DNA of 64,000 bases from Pigmentiphaga sp. NML030171 (GTDB taxonomy: Bacteria; Pseudomonadota; Gammaproteobacteria; Burkholderiales; Burkholderiaceae_B): the NCBI RefSeq assembly GCF_002188635.1, contig NZ_NINX01000035.1, positions 248,001 to 312,000 on the forward strand, in the 5' to 3' direction. Positions 8,001-15,877 of this stretch are shown here, piece by piece. Under the pieces are notes generated by a model. It worked only from the letters and a program-made list of their open reading frames with translations. It was not told the DNA's origin and made no database searches. The first letter of the stretch is position 1. Each line of letters begins with the position of its first letter. A program made the translations under genes and the position numbers.

Positions 8001-10259
8001 TCAGCCCTTGACGCGGATGATGCGCTGGACCTGCGGCACGCGCCGAAGGTGGCGGATGACCTGGGCCAGGTGCTGCCGGCTTTCCACCTGGATGGTGAAG
8101 TGCACCGCCACGGTGGACGACGCCTCGTCCTGCATGGAGACGTGGGTGATGTTGGCGTCCGAGGCCGAGATCTCGGCCGCCACGCGGCCCAGCACTCCGC
8201 GCTCCTGGCGCAGCACGACATCGATGCGGACGTTGAAGTGGCGCGAGGTCTGGTCGTCCCAGGCGACGTCCAGCCACCGTTCCGGTTCGCGGGCGCGCTG
8301 GCGCCGGGCATTGGGGCAGTCTTCGGTGTGGACCACCAGGCCGTGGCCCAGGCGCACGTAGGCGACGATGGCATCCCCGGGGATGGGCGTGCAGCAGGGC
8401 GCCAGCTGCACGGCCAGGCCTTCGTTGCCCTGGATGCGTATGGGCGAGGCGGTGCCCTGTTCCGTGTAGCGTTCCACCTGCTCGGCGGTGGTCGAGATGG
8501 GATCGCCCTCGGGCATGAAGCGGCGCGCAACCACCGCAGCGAGCCGTTTGCCCAGCCCGATGTCGGCCAGGATCTCGTCGCGCGAGCGCGCGCCGCTGCC
8601 GCGCGCCAGCTTGTCCCAGATCGGGTCGGTGCTGTCCGGCATCGGCATGTTCATGGATTTCAGCGCCTGGCCCAGCAGACGTTCGCCGAAGCTGACGGAT
8701 TCCTCGTACTTGACCGTGCGCAGGTAGTGGCGGATTTCCGAGCGCGCCTTGCCGGTGCGCACGAAGTTCAGCCACTGGGCGTTGGGGCGGGAATGCTCGG
8801 CGGTGACGATCTCGACCGCATCGCCGCTCTTGAGCTCGGTGCGCAGCGGCACGAACTCGCCGTTGACCTTGGCGGCCACCGTCTGGTTGCCCACGTCGGT
8901 GTGGATGCTGTAGGCGAAATCGATGGGCGTGGCGCCGCGCGGCAGCGAAATGATCTTGCCGCGGGGCGTGAAGACGTAGACCGCATCGGGGAAGAGGTCC
9001 ACCTTGACGTGTTCGAGGAACTCGCTGCTGTCCCCGGTCTGGCGCTGGATGTCCAGCAGCGATTGCAGCCACTGGTGAGTGCGCTTTTGCAGGTCGTTCA
9101 GGTCGACGTCGGAGGTCTTGTACAGCCAGTGCGCCGCCACGCCGCTCTCGGCCACCTGGTTCATGTCGCGCGTGCGGATCTGGAACTCGACCGGCGTCCC
9201 GTAGGGGCCCACCAGCGTCGTGTGCAGCGACTGGTAGCCGTTGACCTTGGGAATGGCGATGTAGTCCTTGAACTTGCCCGGCACCGGCCGGAACAGCTGG
9301 TGCAGCGTGCCCAGCGCCAGATAGCACTCGGGCTGCGAATTGACCACGATGCGAAAGCCGTAGATGTCCAGCACTTCCGAGAACGATTTCTTCTGCTCCA
9401 GCATCTTGGTGTAGATGCCGTACAGGTTCTTCTCGCGGCCGTTGACCTCGGCCTCGATACCGGCGGCGGGCAGCGCCGCGCGCACGGCTTCCTGGATCTT
9501 GCCCACCAGTTCGCGGCGGTTGCCGCGCGCGGCCAGCACCGCCTTGCGCAGCACCATGTAGCGGTGGTGATACATCGCCTCGAAGCAGAGTTCCTGCAGT
9601 TCGCGGTAGATGATGTTCAGCCCCAGGCGGTGGGCGATGGGCGAATAGATCTCCAGCGTTTCGCGCGCCACGCGGCGGCGTTTCTCGTGGCTGACGGCGC
9701 CCAGCGTGCGCATGTTGTGCAGCCGGTCGGCCAGCTTGATCAGGATGACGCGTACGTCGCGCGCCATGGCCAGCAGCATCTTGCGGAAGCTCTCGGCCTG
9801 CTGCTCGGCCTTGCTGGCGAACTCCAGCCGGTCCAGCTTGGACAGTCCGTCGACCAGGTCGGCGACCTCGGTGCCGAAGCGTTCGATCAGCTCCTGCTTG
9901 GTGACCCCCTGGTCTTCCATGACGTCGTGGAGCAGGGCGGCCATCAGCGCCGCCGCATCCAGCTTCCAGGCGGCGCAGATTTCGGTGACGGCGATGGGGT
10001 GCGAGATGTAGGGCTCGCCACTGGCGCGGAACTGGCCCAGGTGCGCTTCGTCGGAGAAACGGTAGGCTTCGCGCACCCGGCGGACGTCTTCCGGGCTCAG
10101 GTACTGCGAAATGGTTTCGGCCAGCGGGGCGAACGACACGCCGGCGGGGGCCGGCGCCGGACCGGCTGAGGCAAGCGCCTGTGCGCCGGCGGCGGCAGCA
10201 ACTGCTGTCGGTGTCCCGGAATTGCTTCCGGGACGCGAGGAAGAGACTGGAAATCCCAT
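8001..10259 (-). CDS. spoT: Bifunctional (p)ppGpp synthetase/hydrolase SpoT
   Basis: This protein makes and degrades the alarmone (p)ppGpp. Domains in order over 752 residues: a 45-residue Ala/Pro-rich leader; an HD hydrolase domain with intact SHPIAV and LLHDVMED (HD at 111-112); the synthetase domain with FKDYIAIPKVNGYQSLHTT and EFQIRT; a TGS domain (VFTPRGKIISLPRGATPIDFAYS); and a C-terminal ACT domain. The intact HD motif argues for SpoT rather than RelA. The position usually matching RxKD in bifunctional enzymes reads KFKD. It is the last gene of the gmk-rpoZ-spoT set, convergent with greB. Confidence 0.95.
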   Translation of the reverse strand: MGFPVSSSRPGSNSGTPTAVAAAAGAQALASAGPAPAPAGVSFAPLAETISQYLSPEDVRRVREAYRFSDEAHLGQFRASGEPYISHPIAVTEICAAWKLDAAALMAALLHDVMEDQGVTKQELIERFGTEVADLVDGLSKLDRLEFASKAEQQAESFRKMLLAMARDVRVILIKLADRLHNMRTLGAVSHEKRRRVARETLEIYSPIAHRLGLNIIYRELQELCFEAMYHHRYMVLRKAVLAARGNRRELVGKIQEAVRAALPAAGIEAEVNGREKNLYGIYTKMLEQKKSFSEVLDIYGFRIVVNSQPECYLALGTLHQLFRPVPGKFKDYIAIPKVNGYQSLHTTLVGPYGTPVEFQIRTRDMNQVAESGVAAHWLYKTSDVDLNDLQKRTHQWLQSLLDIQRQTGDSSEFLEHVKVDLFPDAVYVFTPRGKIISLPRGATPIDFAYSIHTDVGNQTVAAKVNGEFVPLRTELKSGDAVEIVTAEHSRPNAQWLNFVRTGKARSEIRHYLRTVKYEESVSFGERLLGQALKSMNMPMPDSTDPIWDKLARGSGARSRDEILADIGLGKRLAAVVARRFMPEGDPISTTAEQVERYTEQGTASPIRIQGNEGLAVQLAPCCTPIPGDAIVAYVRLGHGLVVHTEDCPNARRQRAREPERWLDVAWDDQTSRHFNVRIDVVLRQERGVLGRVAAEISASDANITHVSMQDEASSTVAVHFTIQVESRQHLAQVIRHLRRVPQVQRIIRVKG

Positions 10260-10308
10260 GGTCGCCTCAGGAGGAGCGTCCCCGGGAGGACCGGGCCGCT
10301 CCGGGCAT

Positions 10309-10347
10309 CGCCGGCATACGTGCCGGCGGCAAGACCATCATGGTCTT
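10309..10347 (-). other. Two adjacent hairpins between rpoZ and spoT
   Basis: Two perfect inverted repeats sit side by side: an 8-bp stem with a 4-base loop (CGCCGGCA-TACG-TGCCGGCG, 10309-10328) and an 8-bp stem around one base (AAGACCATCATGGTCTT, 10331-10347). Neither has a U-tract. They could set the rpoZ:spoT ratio by RNA processing or partial termination. Confidence 0.45.
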
Positions 10348-10352
10348 GTCAA

Positions 10353-10556
10353 TCAGGTGGGGACCTTTTTCAGCATTTCCACTCCGGTCACCCCGGAAGC
10401 GACCTCTCGCAGCGCGGTCACGGTCGGCTTGTCCTTGCTATCGAGCTTGGGGGCGTGGCCCTGGGCCAATTGCCGGGCGCGATAGGTCGCCACGAGGGTC
10501 AGTTTGAACCGGTTCGGAATTTGCTTCAAGCAGTCTTCTACGGTGATACGTGCCAT
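10353..10556 (-). CDS. rpoZ: RNA polymerase omega subunit
   Basis: Omega is a small accessory subunit that helps assemble RNA polymerase and forms part of the ppGpp binding site. The 67-residue product starts [19 protein letters not shown], the hallmark N-terminus, and contains the YRARQLAQG segment of the conserved fold. Start chosen at the ATG with an AGGGA ribosome site six bases upstream, not the in-frame start 13 codons earlier. It lies between gmk and spoT, a widespread order that links omega to stringent response genes. Confidence 0.95.
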   Translation of the reverse strand: MARITVEDCLKQIPNRFKLTLVATYRARQLAQGHAPKLDSKDKPTVTALREVASGVTGVEMLKKVPT

Positions 10557-10591
10557 GAGGGTCCCTGAAAGCTGTGCGTACTGGACGCGAA

Positions 10592-11233
10592 TCAAAGCGG
10601 TGCGGAAGTTTGCGGAATGCCCAGTTGCGAAAACAGGCTGGCATGCCGGGCTGCCTGAGAACGAAAACGCAGCCTGGCGGCGGTAACGATCGTCGTCATG
10701 TCGGCCAAGGCTGCGCTAAAGTCTTGATTAATAATAACATATTCGAATTCGGGGGCATGCGCGAACTCGCCCCCCGCCGCCAGCAGCCGCCGCGCGATCA
10801 CGTGGGGCTCGTCCTGGCCGCGTTCGTGCAGCCGCGTTTCCAGGGCTTCGATGGACGGTGGAAGAATGAAGATGCCTATGGCTTCGGGGAACTTGGCGCG
10901 CACCTGGCGGGCTCCCTGCCAGTCGATTTCCAGCAGGACGTCGTTGCCCGCCTCGGTCTGGCGCTCGATCCAGCTGCGCGGCGTGCCGTAGAAATTCCCG
11001 TGTACCTCGGCCCATTCGAGCAGGTCGTCGTCGCGCTGCATCTTCTCGAAGGCGGGCACGTTGACGAAGTGGTATTCCTTGCCGTCGGTCTCGCCCGGCC
11101 GGGGCGGGCGGGTAGTGCAGGAAATGGACAAGCGGATTTCGGGTCTGGCCTTGAGCAGGGCGTTGACCAGGCTGGACTTGCCGGCGCCGCTGGGCGCGAC
11201 GACCATGAAGACGTTACCGGCGCGTGGAGGCAT
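10592..11233 (-). CDS. gmk: Guanylate kinase
   Basis: Guanylate kinase phosphorylates GMP to GDP. Starting at ATG 11233 gives 213 residues, the normal length, with the P-loop [11 protein letters not shown] near residue 13 and the GMP-binding segments [21 protein letters not shown] and [10 protein letters not shown]. An in-frame ATG at 11260 would add 9 residues, but it overlaps a TATAAT hexamer that looks like the promoter -10, so the inner start is preferred. First gene of the gmk-rpoZ-spoT series. A palindromic repeat begins just upstream of its promoter. Confidence 0.93.
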   Translation of the reverse strand: MPPRAGNVFMVVAPSGAGKSSLVNALLKARPEIRLSISCTTRPPRPGETDGKEYHFVNVPAFEKMQRDDDLLEWAEVHGNFYGTPRSWIERQTEAGNDVLLEIDWQGARQVRAKFPEAIGIFILPPSIEALETRLHERGQDEPHVIARRLLAAGGEFAHAPEFEYVIINQDFSAALADMTTIVTAARLRFRSQAARHASLFSQLGIPQTSAPL

Positions 11234-11258
11234 GAATCGCTGCGGAATACAAAGGGAC

Positions 11259-11264
11259 ATTATA
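11259..11264 (-). promoter_or_regulatory. Consensus -10 (TATAAT) for gmk
   Basis: A perfect TATAAT on the minus strand lies 25 bases upstream of the gmk ATG at 11233 and abuts repeat copy A (from 11265). It predicts a transcript start near 11251. Confidence 0.5.
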
Positions 11265-11342
11265 CCCCCTACGCCCCTACGGGCGCCCCCCAGGGGGCGA
11301 TGCGGGTGGACCGGCGGAGCCGGATCCACCGCATCCTGGGTC
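11265..11342 (+). repeat. Palindromic intergenic repeat, copy A
   Basis: REP-like element of about 65-78 bases. From left to right it holds CCCCCTACGC, a C-run/G-run palindrome (CGCCCCCCAGGGGGCG, 11284-11299), and the 20-mer GGACCGGCGGAGCCGGATCC (11308-11327) inside a longer stem (11301-11333). The same 20-mer occurs inverted in copy B. It lies between mlaC and gmk. Confidence 0.75.
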
Positions 11343-11363
11343 TTCAGGGTGTCTCGGTTGTTT

Positions 11364-11446
11364 TGATCCAGGGCACAGCGGATCCGGCTCCGCCGGTCCG
11401 CCAGTGCCGCCCCCCTGGGGGGGCGCGCGTTAGCGCGTAGGGGGGG
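11364..11446 (-). repeat. Palindromic intergenic repeat, copy B (inverted)
   Basis: Second copy of the element, on the opposite strand: a C-run, TACGCGC, a C-run/G-run palindrome, and the identical 20-mer (11380-11399). Homology with copy A seems to continue to a CCTGG(A/G)TC end, leaving about 21 bases between the copies. The end of the mlaC reading frame lies inside this copy. Confidence 0.75.
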
Positions 11447-12122
11447 TACTCATCTTCTGGTTGTTGGTCTGCAGCGCCTTGATGATGGCGTCCACGCCGC
11501 CCTGCGAGCCGATGGAGGCGAACTGGTCGCGATAGTTCTGGATGAACCAGACGCCCATGACGTTCAGGTCGTAGATCTTCCAGCCCTGGGCGCTTTTCTC
11601 CAGCCGGTAGTCGACCGGGATGGGGTCGCGCTGTCCGTCGGTGACCGTGGTGCGCACGACGACGTCGGTGGCGTTGGGCTCGGCGCGGAAGGGGCGCATG
11701 TCGACGCGGGCCTGCGGGGTGATGGCGGAGACCGACCCGCCGTAGGTGCGCACCAGCATGTTGCGGAATTCCTTCACGAGCGAGCTGCGCTGCTCGGGCG
11801 TGGCCTGGCGCCAATAGCGGCCCACCGCCAGCCGGGTGGTCTTCTCGAAGTCCACGTAGGGCAGGATCAGTTCGTCGATCGCCTGGTTGATCTTCTCGGG
11901 CGAGCCGGATTTCAGCTCCTGGTCCTTGCGGATGCGGTCCAGCACGTTGTTGGCAGCCTTCTGGATGATCACGTTGGGCGGGTCCTGCGGGTCGGGCGCC
12001 TGCGCGCGGGCCTGGCCGGCGGCGAAGAAGGCGAGGGCCAGCGCGGTGGCCCAGCAGGCGAGCCAGGCCAGGCGGTGGCGGATCGGGGCGAGGGCTTGGG
12101 GGGCGGGGCGCGAGTCGAGCAT
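11430..12122 (-). CDS. MlaC/Ttg2D-family periplasmic phospholipid-binding protein
   Basis: The 230-residue product has a signal peptide (hydrophobic about residues 17-38, cleavage probably after the ARAQA stretch) and an MlaC-like fold. Family segments include [48 protein letters not shown] and a C-terminal [23 protein letters not shown]. MlaC shuttles phospholipid between outer and inner membrane. The rest of an mla operon (mlaFED, mlaA) is not beside it, so it could be a solitary paralogue. Start at an ATG with a GGAGA ribosome site six bases away. Its last codons and TAA stop lie in repeat copy B. Confidence 0.85.
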   Translation of the reverse strand: MLDSRPAPQALAPIRHRLAWLACWATALALAFFAAGQARAQAPDPQDPPNVIIQKAANNVLDRIRKDQELKSGSPEKINQAIDELILPYVDFEKTTRLAVGRYWRQATPEQRSSLVKEFRNMLVRTYGGSVSAITPQARVDMRPFRAEPNATDVVVRTTVTDGQRDPIPVDYRLEKSAQGWKIYDLNVMGVWFIQNYRDQFASIGSQGGVDAIIKALQTNNQKMSTPPTR

Positions 12123-12298
12123 GGAATCTCCCTGGACGGACGGCGGCCGGAGGCCGTCGGTATGTATTGGAGGGTATATCACGTCCGGTGTTCCGGACGA
12201 CTGAAACAGAATGCTGCGAAGGCCGGGGGCGGCGGATGGCGCCGTGTCGCTGTGCTATGTTTTCCGATCCTTTCCTTCCTTTCCCCGCGGACCGCGCC

Positions 12299-14155
12299 AT
12301 GACCTCGACCTCCACTTCCGCCATACGGCTCGTCAAGCGCTACGACGTGCGCGATTTCTTCCGCAAACCGGAACGTTCCAGCTATCGCATCTCGCCCGAC
12401 GGCCGGCACTTGGCCTTCCTGGCGCCTGCCCAGGGCCGCCAGAACGTCCACGTGCAGGCGCTGGACGAGCAGGGCGTCCCCACCGGCCCGGCGCGGGCGC
12501 TGACCGGGGAAGCCGAGCGGGACGTGGGCGGGTTCCTCTGGAAGGGGCCGGCCCATATCCTGTACGTCAAGGATTTCGGCGGCGACGAGAACTTCCACCT
12601 GTTGTCGGTGCCGCTGGACGGCGCGTCCGAACCGACCGACCTCACCCCCTACGACGGCGTGCGGGCCGACGTGGTGGACGACCTGATCGACGACGACGCG
12701 CACGTGCTGCTGTCGCACAACCGGCGGGACCCCCAGGTGTTCGACGTGTTCCGCGTCGAGGTGGCCACCGGGAAGGAAGAGCTGATCGCGCAGAACCCCG
12801 GCAACATCACCGGCTGGGCCACGGACCACGATGGCCGGCTGAGGCTGGCGGTGGCCACGGACGGGGTCAACAATACCTTGCTCTATCGCGATACCGAGGC
12901 CGAGGAGTTCCGCCCCATCCTGACCACGGATTTCAAGGAAAGCGTCGCGCCGCTATTCTTCACGTTCGACAACAAGCGCATCTACGTCAGCTCCAACCGC
13001 GGCCGGGACAAGGCCGCGCTGTTCGAATTCGATCCGCACACCGCGCGCGAAGGCGCGCTGATATTCGAGCATCCCGAGGTCGACGTCTCGGGGCTGGCCT
13101 ACTCGCACCGGCGCAAGGTCCTGACCGAGATCGGCTATGTGACCTGGAAGGCCCAGCGCCAGGTGCTTGATCCGGCCACCGCCGAGATCTACGCCGACCT
13201 GGAAAGCCAACTGCGCGGCTACGAGGTCGCGCTGCAGAGCGAGACGCGCGACGAGACACGTTTCGTCGTGGCGGCCTACAACGACCGCACCCAGGGAGCG
13301 CGCTACCTGTACGACGCCGCCTCGCGCAAGCTGACCAAGCTGGGCGAGATCCAGCCGTGGCTGCTGGAACGCGACATGGCGCCGATGAAGCCCGTGCGCT
13401 ATACCGCCCGCGATGGCTTGAAGATCGACGGCTATCTGACGCTGCCGGTGGGCGTGACGCCGCGCAACCTGCCGGTCGTCATCCATCCCCATGGCGGGCC
13501 GTGGGCGCGCGATACCTGGGGCTACAACCCCGAAGTCCAGTTCCTGGCCAACCGCGGCTATGCCGTACTGCAGATGAATTTCCGGGGCTCGACCGGCTAC
13601 GGGCGCAAGTTCTGGGAGGCCTCGTTCAGGCAGTGGGGCCGGGCCATGCAGGACGACATCACCGACGGCGTCGAATGGCTCAAGCGCGAAGGCATCGCCG
13701 ACCCCGGGCGCATCGCCATCTACGGCGGCAGCTACGGCGGCTACGCGACGCTGGCGGGCATCGCCTTCACGCCGGACCTGTACGCGGCGGCCGTGGACTA
13801 CGTGGGAGTCTCGAACCTCTTCACGTTCATGAATACCATTCCGCCGTACTGGAAGCCTTTCCTGGATTCCATGCACGAGATGGTGGGCGATCCCGAGCGG
13901 GACAAGGACATGCTGCACGCGGCGTCGCCGGTGTTCTTCGTCGACCGCATCAAGGCGCCGCTGTTCGTGGCGCAGGGGGCGAAGGACCCGCGCGTCAACA
14001 AGGACGAGAGCGACCAGATCGTGGCCGCGTTGCGCGCGCGTGGCGTGGAAGTCGAATACATGGTCAAGGACAACGAAGGGCACGGCTTCCACAACGAGGA
14101 GAACCAGTTCGAGTTCTACGCCGCGATGGAAGCGTTCCTGGCCAAATACCTGTAG
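12299..14155 (+). CDS. S9 family peptidase (prolyl oligopeptidase type)
   Basis: The 618-residue serine peptidase has an N-terminal beta-propeller-like region (about residues 1-350, with a TolB-like SYRISPDGRHLAFL repeat) and a C-terminal alpha/beta-hydrolase domain. The nucleophile is in YGGSYGGYAT (Ser about 478), the acid in VAQGAKDPRVN and the histidine in DNEGHGFHNEEN. Such enzymes cleave short peptides, often dipeptides or oligopeptides. No signal peptide is present from the chosen ATG, so a cytosolic location is inferred; an upstream in-frame ATG (12269) exists. It ends 3 bases from the convergent DsbA-like gene. Confidence 0.92.
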   Translation: MTSTSTSAIRLVKRYDVRDFFRKPERSSYRISPDGRHLAFLAPAQGRQNVHVQALDEQGVPTGPARALTGEAERDVGGFLWKGPAHILYVKDFGGDENFHLLSVPLDGASEPTDLTPYDGVRADVVDDLIDDDAHVLLSHNRRDPQVFDVFRVEVATGKEELIAQNPGNITGWATDHDGRLRLAVATDGVNNTLLYRDTEAEEFRPILTTDFKESVAPLFFTFDNKRIYVSSNRGRDKAALFEFDPHTAREGALIFEHPEVDVSGLAYSHRRKVLTEIGYVTWKAQRQVLDPATAEIYADLESQLRGYEVALQSETRDETRFVVAAYNDRTQGARYLYDAASRKLTKLGEIQPWLLERDMAPMKPVRYTARDGLKIDGYLTLPVGVTPRNLPVVIHPHGGPWARDTWGYNPEVQFLANRGYAVLQMNFRGSTGYGRKFWEASFRQWGRAMQDDITDGVEWLKREGIADPGRIAIYGGSYGGYATLAGIAFTPDLYAAAVDYVGVSNLFTFMNTIPPYWKPFLDSMHEMVGDPERDKDMLHAASPVFFVDRIKAPLFVAQGAKDPRVNKDESDQIVAALRARGVEVEYMVKDNEGHGFHNEENQFEFYAAMEAFLAKYL

Positions 14156-14158
14156 GCC

Positions 14159-14800
14159 CTAGTCGATCAGCCCGGCCAGCGCCGCGCGCCATTCGTCGAC
14201 GCGGCCAAGGTAGCGGCCGGTATCCAGCAGCCGGTAGCGGCCATTGCGTTCCAGCGCGAAGGTCGGGAAGCCCTGGCCGCCGGCGTGGGCAAGCAGGGCG
14301 CGGCTTTCGGCGATGTGGTCGCGTGTCGGCTGGCCTTTGCGCGCCGCATAGGCGGCTTCGAAGGCCGGCCGATCCAGGCCGATGTCGGCCGCCATCTCGG
14401 TCAGCACCCCGGCGTCGGCGATGCGCCGGCCTTCCACGTAATGGGCGCGTTGCAGCCGGGCCAGCAGGTCCAGGTCGCGTCCTTCGCCGCCCGCGTCGAG
14501 TGCAGCCAGGATGGCGGTGATGGGCGGTTCGGAATCGAACACCGCATCGTGGTCGCGCAGCAGGCCATCGAAATAGGCCTGGCCGAAAGGCTGGCCGGTC
14601 ATGGCCGCGATGCGCCGGTCGTGCGGCATGACGTAGTTGCGCAGGCGGTCGGTCACGGGCTGTCGGTTGCTGCCGGCCATCATGCCGCCGCCGTGCGCGG
14701 TCACGGGCAGCAGGTGGCGGGCCGCGGCCATCAAGGGGGCCGAGGCATAGCACCAGCCGCAGAAGGGATCGTAGATGTAGTGAAGCCTGGTCGTTTCCAT
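14159..14800 (-). CDS. DsbA-family thioredoxin-like oxidoreductase
   Basis: The 213-residue protein has a CGWC active site right at the N-terminus (YDPFCGWCYAS) and the DsbA-type helical insertion, ending in a GFPTFALERNGRY segment that supplies the cis-proline loop. No signal peptide is seen, so it is probably cytosolic, like FrnE-type members of the family. The partner is unknown. It is divergent from a LysR-type regulator across a 114-base spacer, which suggests that the regulator controls it. Confidence 0.85.
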   Translation of the reverse strand: METTRLHYIYDPFCGWCYASAPLMAAARHLLPVTAHGGGMMAGSNRQPVTDRLRNYVMPHDRRIAAMTGQPFGQAYFDGLLRDHDAVFDSEPPITAILAALDAGGEGRDLDLLARLQRAHYVEGRRIADAGVLTEMAADIGLDRPAFEAAYAARKGQPTRDHIAESRALLAHAGGQGFPTFALERNGRYRLLDTGRYLGRVDEWRAALAGLID

Positions 14801-14812
14801 GATGGGCTTGGG

Positions 14813-14826
14813 GGACGCATGCGTCC
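14813..14826. promoter_or_regulatory. Perfect 14-bp palindrome in divergent DsbA/LysR spacer
   Basis: GGACGCATGCGTCC is a perfect palindrome 12 bases upstream of the DsbA-like start. The rest of the spacer (about 14845-14895) is strikingly AT-rich for this genome and probably holds the promoters. A LysR operator is plausible but not shown. Confidence 0.35.
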
Positions 14827-14914
14827 GGATTTTCGCCAGGTGCCAGGATAATTACAAAAAACGATAGTAAAAACCGTAGAATCAAGAATTATTTGTTGCC
14901 GGAACCGGTCAGGT

Positions 14915-15877
14915 ATGGACAGACTCAGCGCGATGCGCGTATTCGTCGAAGTAGTCGACCGGGGCAGCCAGTCCGCGGCGGCCGAGGCGCTGGAATTGTC
15001 CCGGCCGGCCGTCTCGCGCTATCTGGCCGAACTGGAGGAATGGGTGGGGGCCCGGCTGCTGCACCGGACCACGCGCAGGCTGAGCCTGACGCCGCCCGGC
15101 GCCGAGGTGCTGGCCCGCTGCCGCCAGATGCTGGAACTGGAAGGGGACATGCGCGCCGCCGTGTCCAGCCCGGACAGCGCGCCGCGCGGCGTGCTGCGCG
15201 TGACGGCGAGCACGTCCTTCGGGCAGGCCCACCTGGCGCCGGCCATCGTCGACTACACCCGCCAATACCCCGACGTGGCCGTGGACATGGTCATGGCGGA
15301 CCGCACCGTCAACCTGGTCGACGAACGCATCGACCTCGCGCTGCGCGTCACCAACGACCTCGATCCCAACCTGATCGCGCGCCGGCTGACGGCATGCCGC
15401 TCGGTGCTGTGCGCCTCGCCCGACTACCTGAGCCACCACGGCACGCCGGGCAGGCTGGAGGAACTCGGCCTGCACAATTGCCTGACCCATTCGTACACCG
15501 GCAAGAGCCTGTGGCACTTCGTTCGCGCCGGCGCGCCGGTGTCCGTCGCGGTGGGCGGGAACATCAGCTCCAACGAAGCGACCACGCTGGTCGAGGCGGC
15601 CGTGTGCGGGGCCGGCATCGCGATGCTGCCGACCTATGCGGTGGGCGGGCTGGTGCGCGCGGAACGCCTGCGGGTGCTGCTGCCCGATGCGCCGCCGCGC
15701 GACATGACCCTGTACGGCGTCTACACCTCGCGCAAGCACATGCCGCCCACGTTGCGCACGCTGCTCGATTTCCTGGCGCAGCGCTTTTCGGATCCGCCGG
15801 CCTGGGACGCCGAACTGCAGGACATCCTGGCCGCGCAGGCCGCGCGCGGCCGGCGCGGCGCAAGCCGTCACCAGTAG
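14915..15877 (+). CDS. LysR-family transcriptional regulator
   Basis: The 320-residue protein has an N-terminal winged helix-turn-helix (MDRLSAMRVFVEVVDRGSQS, with the recognition helix in ALELSRPAVSRYLAELEEWV) and a C-terminal periplasmic-binding-like effector domain (about residues 90-300). The overall pattern resembles the PA2758/DmlR-like subgroup. It is divergently placed to the DsbA-like gene, its probable target. Its 3' end overlaps the convergent UDP-glucose dehydrogenase gene by 10 bases. Confidence 0.93.
   Translation: MDRLSAMRVFVEVVDRGSQSAAAEALELSRPAVSRYLAELEEWVGARLLHRTTRRLSLTPPGAEVLARCRQMLELEGDMRAAVSSPDSAPRGVLRVTASTSFGQAHLAPAIVDYTRQYPDVAVDMVMADRTVNLVDERIDLALRVTNDLDPNLIARRLTACRSVLCASPDYLSHHGTPGRLEELGLHNCLTHSYTGKSLWHFVRAGAPVSVAVGGNISSNEATTLVEAAVCGAGIAMLPTYAVGGLVRAERLRVLLPDAPPRDMTLYGVYTSRKHMPPTLRTLLDFLAQRFSDPPAWDAELQDILAAQAARGRRGASRHQ

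Noticed and set aside
8049-10169. Long plus-strand open frame (about 700 codons) antisense to spoT
   Set aside because: No family motif, His/Val/Gly-heavy composition expected from reading a GC-rich gene backwards; the minus-strand SpoT domains are unambiguous.
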